Counted from the first letter of the stretch, positions 43,805 to 52,563 are shown. The stretch: DNA of 64,000 bases from Streptomyces albospinus (GCF_014648695.1 NZ_BMRP01000005.1:67698-131697), one strand, 5' to 3'. The notes: generated by a model not told the origin, from the letters alone. Program-made: numbers and translations.

Positions 43805-44293
43805 TTGGCCCCGGAGCTGAGCGTCGGCGAGCTGCTGGAGAGCCTGTCCGCCAGCGACCGCGACGTGGTGGTCCGCCTGTGGATCAACCCCTTCGCCCGT
43901 ACGGCCCGCCGCCTGGGCGGCGTGGTCCCCACCCGTGACGACGCCGGCCGGCCGGTGGTGTTCATCGCCGAGGCCAAGGACACCGAGTCGCTCGGCACGC
44001 TGCCCGAGCCGACCGTCGGTGACCTGCTCGACCAGCTGTCGGCGTGCGACCGCGATGCCGTCGTGCAGCTCGCCCTCAACCCCGACTTCCCGATGGCCCA
44101 CCGTGCGGGCCCCGTTGCCGGTGCCCGCGACGAGAAGGACCGTCCCGTGCTGTTCCTCACCGAGCCGGACGAGGACGAGGCCGAACAGTTCGGCCCCCTC
44201 CTGCCCCACGTCGCGGTCGCACTGGCCTGGCACGAACCGACCGAGGCCCCGCCGCGCCGCCGGCGCGGCACCCGCCCCGGCGGCGGGCAGTGA
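43805..44293 (+). CDS. Hypothetical protein with internal tandem duplication
   Basis: 162 residues; TTG with AAGGAG. Two units of about 60 residues repeat: SVGELLESLSASDRDVVVRL... GRPVVFIAEA and TVGDLLDQLSACDRDAVVQL... DRPVLFLTEP. The C-terminus is basic (RRRRGTRPGGGQ). Function unknown; the duplication suggests a two-fold binding protein. Confidence 0.7.
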   Translation: MAPELSVGELLESLSASDRDVVVRLWINPFARTARRLGGVVPTRDDAGRPVVFIAEAKDTESLGTLPEPTVGDLLDQLSACDRDAVVQLALNPDFPMAHRAGPVAGARDEKDRPVLFLTEPDEDEAEQFGPLLPHVAVALAWHEPTEAPPRRRRGTRPGGGQ

Positions 44294-44320
44294 ACCACCC
44301 CCGAGCCCACGGAGGCGCCC

Positions 44321-45058
44321 CTGCACCCGCACCATCGCTCTGACTCCTCCTCCCCCCTCTCGCCTCACCCGGTGAACTGGGTCACCCCGCGCCATCTGGC
44401 CGGCGACGACGACGTCCTCGCCGAGCGGATCGGCGACACCCTCACCGGTCTGGGCTGGCGCATGTGGCCGACCTCCCGCGACACCCTGCTGTACGTGAGC
44501 CCGGACGAGCTGCGCGGCGCCGAATGGATCCTGGCCAGCAGCCCGTTCACACTCGGCGGACTGCGGGCGGCCCTGCAGATCTCCGCCCGCCCGGACGCCA
44601 GCAGCGCCCTGGTGCAGTGGAACGCCTACTTCACCACCGGCGTACCGCACGAGGCACTGCACGACTTCCTCGTCGCGCTCGACGCCAGCGCGGTGCCCGA
44701 CACCGGCTTCGAGGAGCCCGAGGCAGTGGTGGCAGCGCTCAGCGCGCAGGGCTGGATCCGTGACGTGGACCGCCCCCGCACCGCCGCCACGGACCCGGGC
44801 TTCGCCTCGCACGTCTCGCTCGAGATGCTGCCGGACCTGATCGCGGATGCCGACCTGCGGGAGGACCTGATGGGCTGGCAGGCATGGGCCGAACCCACCT
44901 TCGGCGCCCCCTACCTGTGGTGCGCGAACTTCAGCCCGAGCGTCCCCAACGAGCTGGTCGCCGCGTTCGCTGCCTCGCTCGCCTCCCCGGTCCCGGTGGC
45001 ACGCCACCGGCTGCCGCACAGCGCGGAAGACCGCCTCACGATCGTCCACCGCGGCTGA
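44321..45058 (+). CDS. DUF317-domain protein, CTG start likely
   Basis: About 245 residues. GGAGG lies 5 nt before CTG (44321), in frame with the DUF317 body; the first standard codon is GTG at 44372, which has no ribosome binding site. The body has DUF317 landmarks (NWVTPRHLAGDDD... VQWNAYFTTGVPHEALHDFLVAL; then MGWQAWAEPTFGAPYLW... VPNELVAAFAASLA). It follows the duplicated-unit gene by about 30 nt. A perfect 12-bp hairpin follows. Confidence 0.75.
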   Translation: MHPHHRSDSSSPLSPHPVNWVTPRHLAGDDDVLAERIGDTLTGLGWRMWPTSRDTLLYVSPDELRGAEWILASSPFTLGGLRAALQISARPDASSALVQWNAYFTTGVPHEALHDFLVALDASAVPDTGFEEPEAVVAALSAQGWIRDVDRPRTAATDPGFASHVSLEMLPDLIADADLREDLMGWQAWAEPTFGAPYLWCANFSPSVPNELVAAFAASLASPVPVARHRLPHSAEDRLTIVHRG

Positions 45059-45063
45059 CGCCG

Positions 45064-45092
45064 GGGCCCGGCCGGCAACACCGGCCGGGCCC
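45064..45092 (+). terminator. Strong hairpin terminator
   Basis: Perfect 12-bp arms GGGCCCGGCCGG and CCGGCCGGGCCC around CAACA, six nt past the DUF317 stop; no U-tract. Confidence 0.65.
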
Positions 45093-45133
45093 TGCCCTCC
45101 GCGGGCCGCGTTCCCGCCTCAGCCCTGGAAGAG

Positions 45134-45355
45134 GTGCACGTCACGAACACATCCCCTTCTCCCGGCGCGCAGTGCTGCGAGCGCTGCGGCTCCGCCGGCT
45201 TCCTCGCCCGCAACCGCGACCTTGCCCCCTCGCCCGCCTGGTGCATCAGCTGTCACGAGCGGGCCGACACCACCCAGGCTCGCGCAGGTCACCCCTGCGA
45301 GGACGGCTGCGCCCTCACCACCGACCACGACGGCCTGTGCGCCGTACGCGCCTGA
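45134..45355 (+). CDS. Small Cys-rich zinc-ribbon-like protein
   Basis: 73 residues; GTG start. CERCGSAG... WCISCHERAD forms a CxxC/CxxC pair suited to zinc, followed by CEDGC. It sits directly before the larger Cys-rich protein at 45392 and may be functionally linked to it. Function unknown. Confidence 0.6.
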   Translation: MHVTNTSPSPGAQCCERCGSAGFLARNRDLAPSPAWCISCHERADTTQARAGHPCEDGCALTTDHDGLCAVRA

Positions 45356-45391
45356 CCGCCTTCTCCCCGCCGCCTACCTCACGGAGGTCCC

Positions 45392-46309
45392 TTGCCCCTA
45401 CCCATGGTCCGGCTCGCCATCGGCCGTACGAACGGCACCGCCCACTACGGCGTCCTGCTCAATGGCGCCCAGCCGCTGACCGCGTGCGCCACGCGCTCGC
45501 CCGACCTTCAGCCCATCGGAGAGAACACGGCCCACACCCTGTGCCAGAGCTGCACACGCGTCTGGCTCATCCTCACCACGGCGCCGCACCCCAGCGGCGA
45601 GCCGGACTCCCGCCCTGCCGCCGGCGCGGGCAAGAGCGCCGCCGCGCACCGGCCGATCCCAGGACATCTGCTCGGCTACTGCGGCAAGCCGCTCGACGAC
45701 CGGGCATCCACCGCGCGCCGGGTCTGCGCCAACTGCACCGGACTCAGCACCGCCCTCGACCGCTTCCACCACACCGCCGACGAGCTGGTGCTGCCCAGCG
45801 GAACGCCGTGCCATGTGGACGACAGCGTCCTGTGGGTCGCGAGCGGGCGGGGCAACCTCGTCACGGGCCACCGCCGTGATCCGCTCGTGGGCACCTCCTG
45901 GTGCGCGCAGCAGCTCTCCGGGCCCAACACCGATGCCTCCCACGAGTGCGCGGCATGCCGACGCATCTGGCAGGAGGCCGAGGTCACCCGCCAGACCTAC
46001 ACGCTGCCCCGCGCCCGTGAACGCGCCCGCTGGTGGCATCAGAGACAGGAGCGCGACCTCGACGTCTTCGACGACCGCGCCGACGCTCTGCAAGTCGGCG
46101 ACGCCTACTCGCTGTCGGATTGCGCCGAGACGCATCATGTCGTGGCCGCGGCCGACCGTATCCGGGCAAGCCACCGGGATCTCGTCGTCTACCTGCCGAC
46201 CGACGACCGGATCGCCGACGTACGGGTGCACCGCGACCGCCTGGTGGCCATCCAACGCCCCTCGTACGTAGCCGCCGTGATGCCCCAGCCCACGCCGCCC
46301 GTTCCGTAG
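45392..46309 (+). CDS. Protein with three Cys repeat units
   Basis: 305 residues; TTG with GGAGG. Three units share a single Cys followed 15-20 residues later by CxxC: TACATRS... LCQSCTRVW (about 30-60), GYCGKPLDD... VCANCTGL (about 95-120) and SWCAQQLSG... ECAACRRIW (about 170-195). Each may bind zinc. The last 100 residues are alpha/beta without Cys clusters. A bidirectional terminator follows. Function unknown. Confidence 0.65.
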   Translation: MPLPMVRLAIGRTNGTAHYGVLLNGAQPLTACATRSPDLQPIGENTAHTLCQSCTRVWLILTTAPHPSGEPDSRPAAGAGKSAAAHRPIPGHLLGYCGKPLDDRASTARRVCANCTGLSTALDRFHHTADELVLPSGTPCHVDDSVLWVASGRGNLVTGHRRDPLVGTSWCAQQLSGPNTDASHECAACRRIWQEAEVTRQTYTLPRARERARWWHQRQERDLDVFDDRADALQVGDAYSLSDCAETHHVVAAADRIRASHRDLVVYLPTDDRIADVRVHRDRLVAIQRPSYVAAVMPQPTPPVP

Positions 46310-46328
46310 TTGCCCCGGCTCATCCCAG

Positions 46329-46368
46329 CCCGGTGGCCGAGCCTCGATGGCTCGGCCACCGGGTTTTT
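46329..46368 (+). terminator. Intrinsic terminator with T-run
   Basis: Perfect 15-bp arms CCCGGTGGCCGAGCC and GGCTCGGCCACCGGG around TCGAT, followed by TTTTT. It lies between convergent genes. Confidence 0.85.
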
Positions 46369-46429
46369 GCCGTACGGCGTGCCGCGATGAATCAGATGGA
46401 GGGGCTGGGGTTCCCAGCCCGTGCGGCGG

Positions 46430-46672
46430 TCACATATCCGGGTCGTGCCGGGAGCGTTCGCGCAGTTCCCGGCGCATCTGTTTCCGGCGCTCCTCCTTGA
46501 TCTTGTCAAGCAGATCCGCGTGGATCACCGTCATCCCCGCGATACAGATCGTCGTCATCACGACGGCCACGTACGAGCCGGGGGTCGGCAGGAACCAACC
46601 GGCGAGCACACCTCCGACCGCCAGGGTCACCAGGAGTATGAACCGAACATCGTCGGTGTCGCGGTGCGGCAC
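46430..46672 (-). CDS. Small two-span membrane protein
   Basis: 80 residues; ATG start. Two hydrophobic helices (FILLVTLAVGGVLAGWFL and VAVVMTTICIAGMTVI) are followed by a highly basic coiled tail (KIKEERRKQMRRELRERSR). Standalone gene on the minus strand. Function unknown. Confidence 0.6.
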   Translation of the reverse strand: MPHRDTDDVRFILLVTLAVGGVLAGWFLPTPGSYVAVVMTTICIAGMTVIHADLLDKIKEERRKQMRRELRERSRHDPDM

Positions 46673-46899
46673 GGCGGCCCCTCAGGTCGTGGGCGCCTGG
46701 GCCCGGTCCTGTCCCCAAGACGCTCGGAGTCGGCGCCCACCCCACGATAACGAGGGCGCAAACTGCTGGTGGAACAGCCTTACGCCTCGTAACTGTTTCA
46801 CTTTTCCGGGGCGCCGGCGGGGTTGGCTCAGCGCGGCGACGGAGCAGTCGAATACGCTGAGCGAGTTCTGCCGGTGCTCCGCACGGGCAGGGTAGGCGG

Positions 46900-47454
46900 G
46901 TGACGAAGCAACGAGCGGATCACCCTTGTGTGCTGCCGGGAGACTCTGCCTGGATCCACGATGCCCGATACGCGCAGGACATCCTCGACTCTCTTGCGGC
47001 CGCAGCGGCGGTCGCCGACGACTACGGAGAGCCCGAGAAGTACGTCCTGCCGCATCTTCCGTTCCGGGTAGCGGCTGACACCATCGGCCAGATCCGGGCC
47101 GACATGCCACCCGCTCGCCCCGGCGCCGTGTTTCTGATGGCCCTGCCGGCATTCCAACTGGAGGCTCTGTGGCAGGTCCTGGGCGTCTTGCAGCGTGCAC
47201 GGGACGCGGACGAGGACGCCGCCGAGGTCTTGGACCTCGTACGCGACTACGCAATGCACTGCCTCCTCCCGCCGCGCCGTGTCGACGAGGTGGTTACCGA
47301 CATGGAGCGCGTCCTGGCCGTCTTGTCGTTGGACATTCCCGCAGTCCATACGGTGGCCGTCACGCTGCTCCTCAAGTCCGAGCGGGATGACGACTTTCGT
47401 TCCGCGCGCGACGACCTGTTCGCGGCGTGGCGAGCCGTCGGCATCGGCCCATGA
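46900..47454 (+). CDS. Hypothetical protein
   Basis: 184 residues; GTG start. Mostly helical, acidic (VDEVVTDMERVLAVLSLD), with no recognised motif or tail. It stands alone between a minus-strand gene and a gene-poor stretch. Function unknown. Confidence 0.55.
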   Translation: MTKQRADHPCVLPGDSAWIHDARYAQDILDSLAAAAAVADDYGEPEKYVLPHLPFRVAADTIGQIRADMPPARPGAVFLMALPAFQLEALWQVLGVLQRARDADEDAAEVLDLVRDYAMHCLLPPRRVDEVVTDMERVLAVLSLDIPAVHTVAVTLLLKSERDDDFRSARDDLFAAWRAVGIGP

Positions 47455-47788
47455 CGGACCTTGGGGAATGGCGGGTGGTATCGGGGTCCACTACCGCGTA
47501 CCCGGGGCGGAGCACTCACGAAACTCCGCTGCATCCCCATGTGTCTGTAGGCACCTGTTCGGCACCAGCGCACGGACGTTCTCGGGGACCAGCGGGGTAC
47601 GGAGTTGATCTGGCCCCATAGCCACCGAACCGAACTGGGGCTTACGGAGCCGCCGCGGGCCTTCCCCGCGCCCCTCGGCTCGGGCTCCGCTCATTGAGTG
47701 ACGTGGTTGTCGGGGCTTCCGCCCCGCAACCGTTGGGGGCTCACGTGCGCCAAGATCCTCAGGCAAACGCGAGCGAGTAAGGGGCATC
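47455..47788. other. Gene-poor stretch with hairpin
   Basis: About 330 bp without a gene I can support. It contains a strong hairpin at 47705-47731 (GGTTG-T-CGGGGC-TTCC-GCCCCG-CAACC), possibly a terminator for 46900-47454 or a leader structure for 47789. Confidence 0.45.
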
Positions 47789-48082
47789 ATGCTTAGCAGC
47801 CGTATCCCGATCATGGGTCAGTCCAGAAGGCGCCTGCGCACCGCTCTGCTTCGGGCATACGACCAGGGAGTTCCGATCCGGCCTCTGGCGGACACTTGCG
47901 GCCGGAGCTATGGCTTCGTCCACACCCTGCTCACCGAGGCCGGTGCGGACTTGTCTCCGCGTGGAGGCCCGCGCGGCCAGGGAACGGGGCAATACAGTGA
48001 GCGGGTCGACGCCGCCATTCACTTCCTCGAATGGGAGCTTGGGATTCTCTGTGGAACGCCCATCGAGAACCCCAGATTGTGA
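47789..48082 (+). CDS. Small HTH protein
   Basis: 97 residues; ATG with AAGGGG. Residues about 15-55 (LRTALLRAYDQGVPIRPLADTCGRSYGFVHTLLTEAGADL) match a resolvase-like HTH found alone in many actinobacterial proteins. Probably a DNA-binding protein; target unknown. Confidence 0.6.
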   Translation: MLSSRIPIMGQSRRRLRTALLRAYDQGVPIRPLADTCGRSYGFVHTLLTEAGADLSPRGGPRGQGTGQYSERVDAAIHFLEWELGILCGTPIENPRL

Positions 48083-48260
48083 TCACGCTCGGTATGGCGG
48101 TATGGGCGGCAGCTAGAGGAAGGGCCCAATCTGCCCGGCCTGGCGTACTGCTGGCAGGTGGCGCCAACTCCCGTGCGTACCTGGTGTGGGTACCGGATCA
48201 CGGGCACTGGTGTGGAGATCTACTGGAAGGGCAGAGCAGACCCCCTCTACGGTGACAGGC

Positions 48261-48602
48261 ATGACCACCCCTGACGAGACCCTGCTGCCGCCCGCCCTGG
48301 AGAAGATGCGCCGCTACAAGCTCCTGGCCGAAGCGCAGCTGCGATGCGCCCGCTGGGAGATGGAGGAGAGGAACCCGGCGGCCGTCGCGTCGCTGAAGGC
48401 GGCACTGACCGCGGTGAGCACGGCAACGCTCGCCCTGCCCGCCGACGGCACTCTAACTCGTGAGGAGCACGAGGAACGTTTGCAGAGTCTGGTCAATCTG
48501 CGCGACACCATCGTTTCTCTCGCGGCGCAGGCCCGGCACCAGCCTTCGGTTCCGGCTCCCCACCCTGGTGCTGGCTGCGAAGCTGAGGCGATGGTGGGCT
48601 AG
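48261..48602 (+). CDS. Small helical hypothetical protein
   Basis: 113 residues from ATG 48261. Helical body (ALEKMRRYKLLAEAQLRCARWEM... EEHEERLQSLVNLRDTIVSL). It overlaps the convergent lipoprotein gene by 4 bp. Function unknown. Confidence 0.5.
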   Translation: MTTPDETLLPPALEKMRRYKLLAEAQLRCARWEMEERNPAAVASLKAALTAVSTATLALPADGTLTREEHEERLQSLVNLRDTIVSLAAQARHQPSVPAPHPGAGCEAEAMVG

Positions 48603-49270
48603 ACGGCGGCCTTGGCGCACGCCTTGTCCAGATGTGCGTCCACGAGTCCGGGCGAGCCGGAGACGATCACCAGGACGTTGCCGTTACGGATCGCCGTTTG
48701 CTTGACGATGCTGCGCTGACCGCCCGTGGAGTAGGTGAGCAGCTGGCTCCAGCGCTCCTCACCGAGCTGGGGAGCGCTGGTCGCCTGGGTGGTCATGTCG
48801 ATGGCGGTGCTGCCCGAGACGACCTGGTACTTCGGGCAGGAGGCCATCGCCTCGAAGATGCGGCCGACGCCGTCGGACAGCTTCTGCGCGCTGTCGCTGT
48901 ACAGCTCCTCGGCCACCTCGGAGTCGCTGCCGCCGCTGTAGATGAACGCGGCCTTCGCCTTGTTCGGGAAGTCGAGGCTCTGGCCGGTCGCCGCGTCCCC
49001 TCCGAGCTTGGCGAGGGCGGGGCAGCCGATCACCGCGACGTCGTCGTTGTGCTGAGTGTGCTCGGCTGTGCGTACGTAGCCCTCGCCCAGGTCCTTCTCG
49101 GTCAGGAGCCGCGTGCTCAGCGCGGCCGAGGACAGCGGCTTGGCGACGGCGGCGTCGCTTCCGCCGCGGGGCGAGGAGGACGCCGTCGGTACCGTGCCGG
49201 AGGGGTCGGCGGAGCAGGCGGTAAGAGTGAGTGCGGTCAGGACAAGGGCGGCCGTGGTGTGGTGACGCAA
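48599..49270 (-). CDS. Secreted lipoprotein
   Basis: 223 residues; TTG start after GGGGG. The lipoprotein signal peptide has lipobox LTAC (Cys19). The mature domain (LSTRLLTEKDLGEGYVR... IGCPALAKLG... VVSGSTAIDMTT... NVLVIVSGS) resembles the extracellular sensor-type domains of actinobacterial PknH-like proteins. It is the terminal gene of the replication/mobilisation operon or has its own promoter. Ligand unknown. Confidence 0.7.
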   Translation of the reverse strand: MRHHTTAALVLTALTLTACSADPSGTVPTASSSPRGGSDAAVAKPLSSAALSTRLLTEKDLGEGYVRTAEHTQHNDDVAVIGCPALAKLGGDAATGQSLDFPNKAKAAFIYSGGSDSEVAEELYSDSAQKLSDGVGRIFEAMASCPKYQVVSGSTAIDMTTQATSAPQLGEERWSQLLTYSTGGQRSIVKQTAIRNGNVLVIVSGSPGLVDAHLDKACAKAAV

Positions 49271-49354
49271 GTGAACCCCCTGGTATGCGGAGCGGACGGT
49301 CTGACTGGGGCCGACACACGAATCTGCTGCCGGCGGGGAGGGGCTGGGGGCATG

Positions 49355-49804
49355 TCAGTGGCCCAGGTGGCGCAGGCCGTCGTCCAGGGTGGGGTGGAAG
49401 TGGTCCACCGGACCGGAGTTGCGGTTGTACCAGGCCGGGTCCAGACGCGGCTCGGCGGTGTTGTGGCCGGCGCGGCAGCGCAGCCAGATTGTGTCGTCGC
49501 GCATGCTGAACACGATCCAGTCCCGATAGGCGCCGCACTGCGGGCACTCGCGGACCTCGCCGTCGACGACGAGCGGCTGCTCCCAGCGCATCATCAGTCC
49601 CTCGACCTCGTGGCGGGAGGGCACGCGAAGGTCCGGCGGCGGAAAGTCGGGCACCTCCTCGATGCCTCCGCCGTGGGCGGGAGCCGCGGGCTCGGCGGCC
49701 GGGGCGGTGAGGTCGGGCGCCGGCCAGTTCGCGTGCATCTGCAGCATCGCCTGGCCGGCGAGCTGGGCGTCATGGAACTCGCGGTCCGCGCGGCGTCGAA
49801 ACAT
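49355..49804 (-). CDS. Zinc-ribbon-like hypothetical protein
   Basis: 149 residues from ATG 49804 (GAGGGGG upstream). The C-terminal half holds RECPQCGAYRDWIVFSMRDD... WLRCRAGH (CxxC, Cys, His), paralogous to 40520-40840. It lies just downstream of the relaxase gene. Function unknown. Confidence 0.65.
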   Translation of the reverse strand: MFRRRADREFHDAQLAGQAMLQMHANWPAPDLTAPAAEPAAPAHGGGIEEVPDFPPPDLRVPSRHEVEGLMMRWEQPLVVDGEVRECPQCGAYRDWIVFSMRDDTIWLRCRAGHNTAEPRLDPAWYNRNSGPVDHFHPTLDDGLRHLGH

Positions 49805-49884
49805 ATGTCCCCCTCTTCGTCGTTCATCGGCCACACGGACAGTGCCCCAGGTCCCTGACCTGCTGCAACTTGCACAATCGGGAA

Positions 49885-51606
49885 TCATCTCGCCTTCCTG
49901 GGAGGGGTGTTGCGCCCTGGGGAGGTCCGCTTCGGCCGCTCGGCGCTCTGCGGTGTGGCGGTGCCGGCCTCGGACATGACGGAGCCGTCGGCGGGCAGGT
50001 CGGCCAGGCGCCGCAGCCGCCAGACCAGGACGTCGCTGACCGACTCGGCCGTGTCGAGTTCGCGTCGTGCGACGGCCTCGGCCAGCAGGGCGGCAGGCTC
50101 GTGGCCGGCGGCTTCAACATCGGCGAGGGTGGCGGCGAGCGCGTGCCAGCCGGGCTCGGTGAGGATCTGCTCGGCCAGCTCCGGAACCGCCTGGCGCAGG
50201 TGGGCCGCCTGGCGGCGCTGCAGCGGTTGGGAGAGGCGGCGGCCACGGTGGCGCAGGACGGCCATCGGGTGCTGAGCTGCGGACTGGTAGGCCGCGCGCA
50301 GGTGTTCGGCGGCCTGGCGGGCGGCAGCGGCCTGCTGGGCGTGGTTCTTCTTGCCGTGCCAATGGGCCGCGGCGATCACCAGGAAGGCGACCATGTCGAT
50401 CACCATGGCGGTGGTGGCGCCGTCCTCGCCGCGCCCCAGGGCAGGCCCGCTGTAGACGAGGTCGCGGGCGGTCTGGCGCAGGGCCCGGTCGTGGCCGCGC
50501 TCGGCCTGTACGTGGGAGCGGGAGGCGCGCTCGAAAGCGCGTGCCGCCTCTTGGAGTTGCTTGCGGGTGTGGGCGGCGGAGGTTTTGGCGAGGGCGTCAA
50601 GGACTTCACCGGCCGCCGCGATGAGGGCTGCGGCCTGGTGGTCGGAGCCGTGGTCGATGATCAGGACCGCCTGCCAGGCGGCGGCTGCCGCGCGGCGCCG
50701 TGCCCGCGCCGGACCACTCGGCGCGCTGGCACGGTCATCCGGAACGACGGCGGCGTCCTGCTGGGCGGCGGACCAGCGTTCGCGGATGCGGGGCAGGGAG
50801 AGGTCGGGGGCGAGCGTGGAGCCCGCGAAGTAGACCGGCTCGTCGTCCTCGTTACGGTCGTCGACCAGCGCGACCTTGTAGCCGAGCAGGTCACCGGAGG
50901 GCGCTTGGCGCTTGCGGACGAGCAGGCCGGCGGCGGCCAGCCGGTCGAAGAACTCCTCCTCGCTGGTGGCGCCGGCCACCGCACGGCGGACCGTCTCGCG
51001 CAGTTCCTCGCGGGCGGTCTGCTCCCGGCCCTGACGCTCCGCTTTGTGGCGCTCCGCGCTGGTGGGTCGCTTGGCGGCCGTGCCGTCGCCCGCGTTGACC
51101 AGAGTCAGGCCCAACTCCTTCTCGATGAGACGGCATTCGGCCTGGGCCCGCATACCAGAGCGGAAGTCGTCGGGGCGACTGCCGTCCTCGCACACGAGCG
51201 TGGCGACGATGTGGATGTGATCGTCCGCGTGCCGTACGGCCGCCCAGCGGCAGCCGGGCTCCCCGTCGCCTGGGTCGATGCCGGTGGCGGCGACGACTCG
51301 GCGGGCGATGTCCGCCCATTCGTCGTCGGACAGCGTGCGGTCGCCGGGAGCGGCACGCACCGACGTGTGCCACACGTGCTGGGCGGGCCTCGCGTGCGCG
51401 GGCAGAGCTTCGACGGGCTGGTCGAGGAGGAGCGCCAGGTCCTCAAGGGCGGCGTCGAAGTCGGCAGCCCGGCCGGGGTCGGGCGCCATGCTGTCGAAGG
51501 ACGCGACGAGGTGCGGATCAACGTGCTCCTCGGCACGCCCGGGGCCGTACAGGTAATTGAGCAGGCCGAAGGTCTTGTCGCCGGATTCGTTGACGCTGGG
51601 GATCAT
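49885..51606 (-). CDS. Relaxase (MobA/VirD2-type nickase)
   Basis: 573 residues from ATG 51606. N-terminal relaxase domain with candidate catalytic Tyr18/Tyr20 (GLLNYLYGPG) and the HUH-type metal triad His126, His130, His132 (RHADDHIHIV). Relaxases nick at oriT and stay covalently attached to the DNA that is transferred. The C-terminal half is helical and ends with a basic tail (NTPPRKAR). The MobC-like gene overlaps its start (ATGA). Its degenerate homologue is at 2763-3665. Confidence 0.85.
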   Translation of the reverse strand: MIPSVNESGDKTFGLLNYLYGPGRAEEHVDPHLVASFDSMAPDPGRAADFDAALEDLALLLDQPVEALPAHARPAQHVWHTSVRAAPGDRTLSDDEWADIARRVVAATGIDPGDGEPGCRWAAVRHADDHIHIVATLVCEDGSRPDDFRSGMRAQAECRLIEKELGLTLVNAGDGTAAKRPTSAERHKAERQGREQTAREELRETVRRAVAGATSEEEFFDRLAAAGLLVRKRQAPSGDLLGYKVALVDDRNEDDEPVYFAGSTLAPDLSLPRIRERWSAAQQDAAVVPDDRASAPSGPARARRRAAAAAWQAVLIIDHGSDHQAAALIAAAGEVLDALAKTSAAHTRKQLQEAARAFERASRSHVQAERGHDRALRQTARDLVYSGPALGRGEDGATTAMVIDMVAFLVIAAAHWHGKKNHAQQAAAARQAAEHLRAAYQSAAQHPMAVLRHRGRRLSQPLQRRQAAHLRQAVPELAEQILTEPGWHALAATLADVEAAGHEPAALLAEAVARRELDTAESVSDVLVWRLRRLADLPADGSVMSEAGTATPQSAERPKRTSPGRNTPPRKAR

Positions 51607-52235
51607 GCCGGGGTCTGCTGTCTGGCGATGAGCTGGGCGGCGGCCTCGCGGACGCACTCAGCAGCGGTGTGGACCGCGTCGATCGCGGCATCGAGCTGCG
51701 GCGCTTCAACACCGGAGTTGAGTGCCTTGACGGCCTGGTTGAGGTTGCTGCCCGCCCAGCCGAGACGGCGGCGGGAGTCGAACAGGGCCGTGATCACTTC
51801 GCGTTCGTCGGCTATCTCGGCGGCGGTGCGGTCAGCGTCGCGGGCGGCGCGCAGGGCGGAGCGGGCGAGGAAGCCGGCGACGGACAGATTCGACTGGGCG
51901 GCGGCGGACTTGATCAGGGCGAACTCTTCATCATTGAAACGGGCATTGGGCTGGTGCAGGCGCTTTTTCTCGCGCGGCTGGCGCGGACGCTGACGGGCGC
52001 GCGGCGCGGCGGACGAGCGGCGACGGCGGCGGTTCGCTTCGTCTTTCCCCCCAGGCTTCGGTCCGCCCTCGGTCGAAGCCTGCCGGACCTGCGCCCCCTG
52101 GTGCAGGTCCGCTCCCGCCCCCTTCGGGGCGGGGTCGGCGGAAGCTACGCTTCCGCCCCAACTTGCTCCCCGCGAGACGGAGTTGGTCACCGCCTCGTCG
52201 GGGGTGTGTGGCTGAGGGTCGTTCGGGCGTGTCAT
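51603..52235 (-). CDS. MobC-like relaxosome protein
   Basis: 210 residues from ATG 52235. The basic, disordered first half precedes a ribbon-helix-helix/MobC-type domain (NARFNDEEFALIKSAAAQSNLSVAGFLARSAL) and a MobC-like helical end (LFDSRRRLGWAGSNLNQAVKALN). MobC proteins open oriT and help the relaxase. Coupled by ATGA to the relaxase and to the 78-codon gene upstream. Confidence 0.8.
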   Translation of the reverse strand: MTRPNDPQPHTPDEAVTNSVSRGASWGGSVASADPAPKGAGADLHQGAQVRQASTEGGPKPGGKDEANRRRRRSSAAPRARQRPRQPREKKRLHQPNARFNDEEFALIKSAAAQSNLSVAGFLARSALRAARDADRTAAEIADEREVITALFDSRRRLGWAGSNLNQAVKALNSGVEAPQLDAAIDAVHTAAECVREAAAQLIARQQTPA

Positions 52236-52468
52236 CGGGTGCGGTTCCTCGTGGTGCGGGTGTGGTGCTGGATCTGGGCGGCGAGATCGACCATGGCGAC
52301 GGGCCCGTCCAGGACGCGGACGGGCGCCTCGGGCGCGCTCTGCACGAGCCACTGACCGCTCGGGGCCAGGACGGCGGCATGCAGGAGACGGCGGCGGACC
52401 AGGACCTCGGCCCAGGCGCTCGCTTCGGCGGGGGTCGGGACCGACGTACGGGAGTGGCGGGAGCGGAT
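52232..52468 (-). CDS. 78-codon hypothetical gene with ATC start
   Basis: This frame has strong G/C third positions and reads as real protein (PTPAEASAWAEVLVRRRLLH, AVLAPSGQWLVQ). Its TGA overlaps the MobC ATG (ATGA), but it contains no usable ATG/GTG/TTG. GGAGG followed 7 nt later by ATC (52468-52466) is the only sensible start. Small alpha/beta protein of unknown function in the mobilisation operon. Confidence 0.55.
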   Translation of the reverse strand: MRSRHSRTSVPTPAEASAWAEVLVRRRLLHAAVLAPSGQWLVQSAPEAPVRVLDGPVAMVDLAAQIQHHTRTTRNRTR

Positions 52469-52563
52469 GGCGGGTCCTCCAGGGTCAGGGTGGTGGCCCG
52501 ACGCCGGGCCACCACCACGTCACAGAAATGGGATAGGGCGTTTGACCTGCGGTTACCGCCTGG

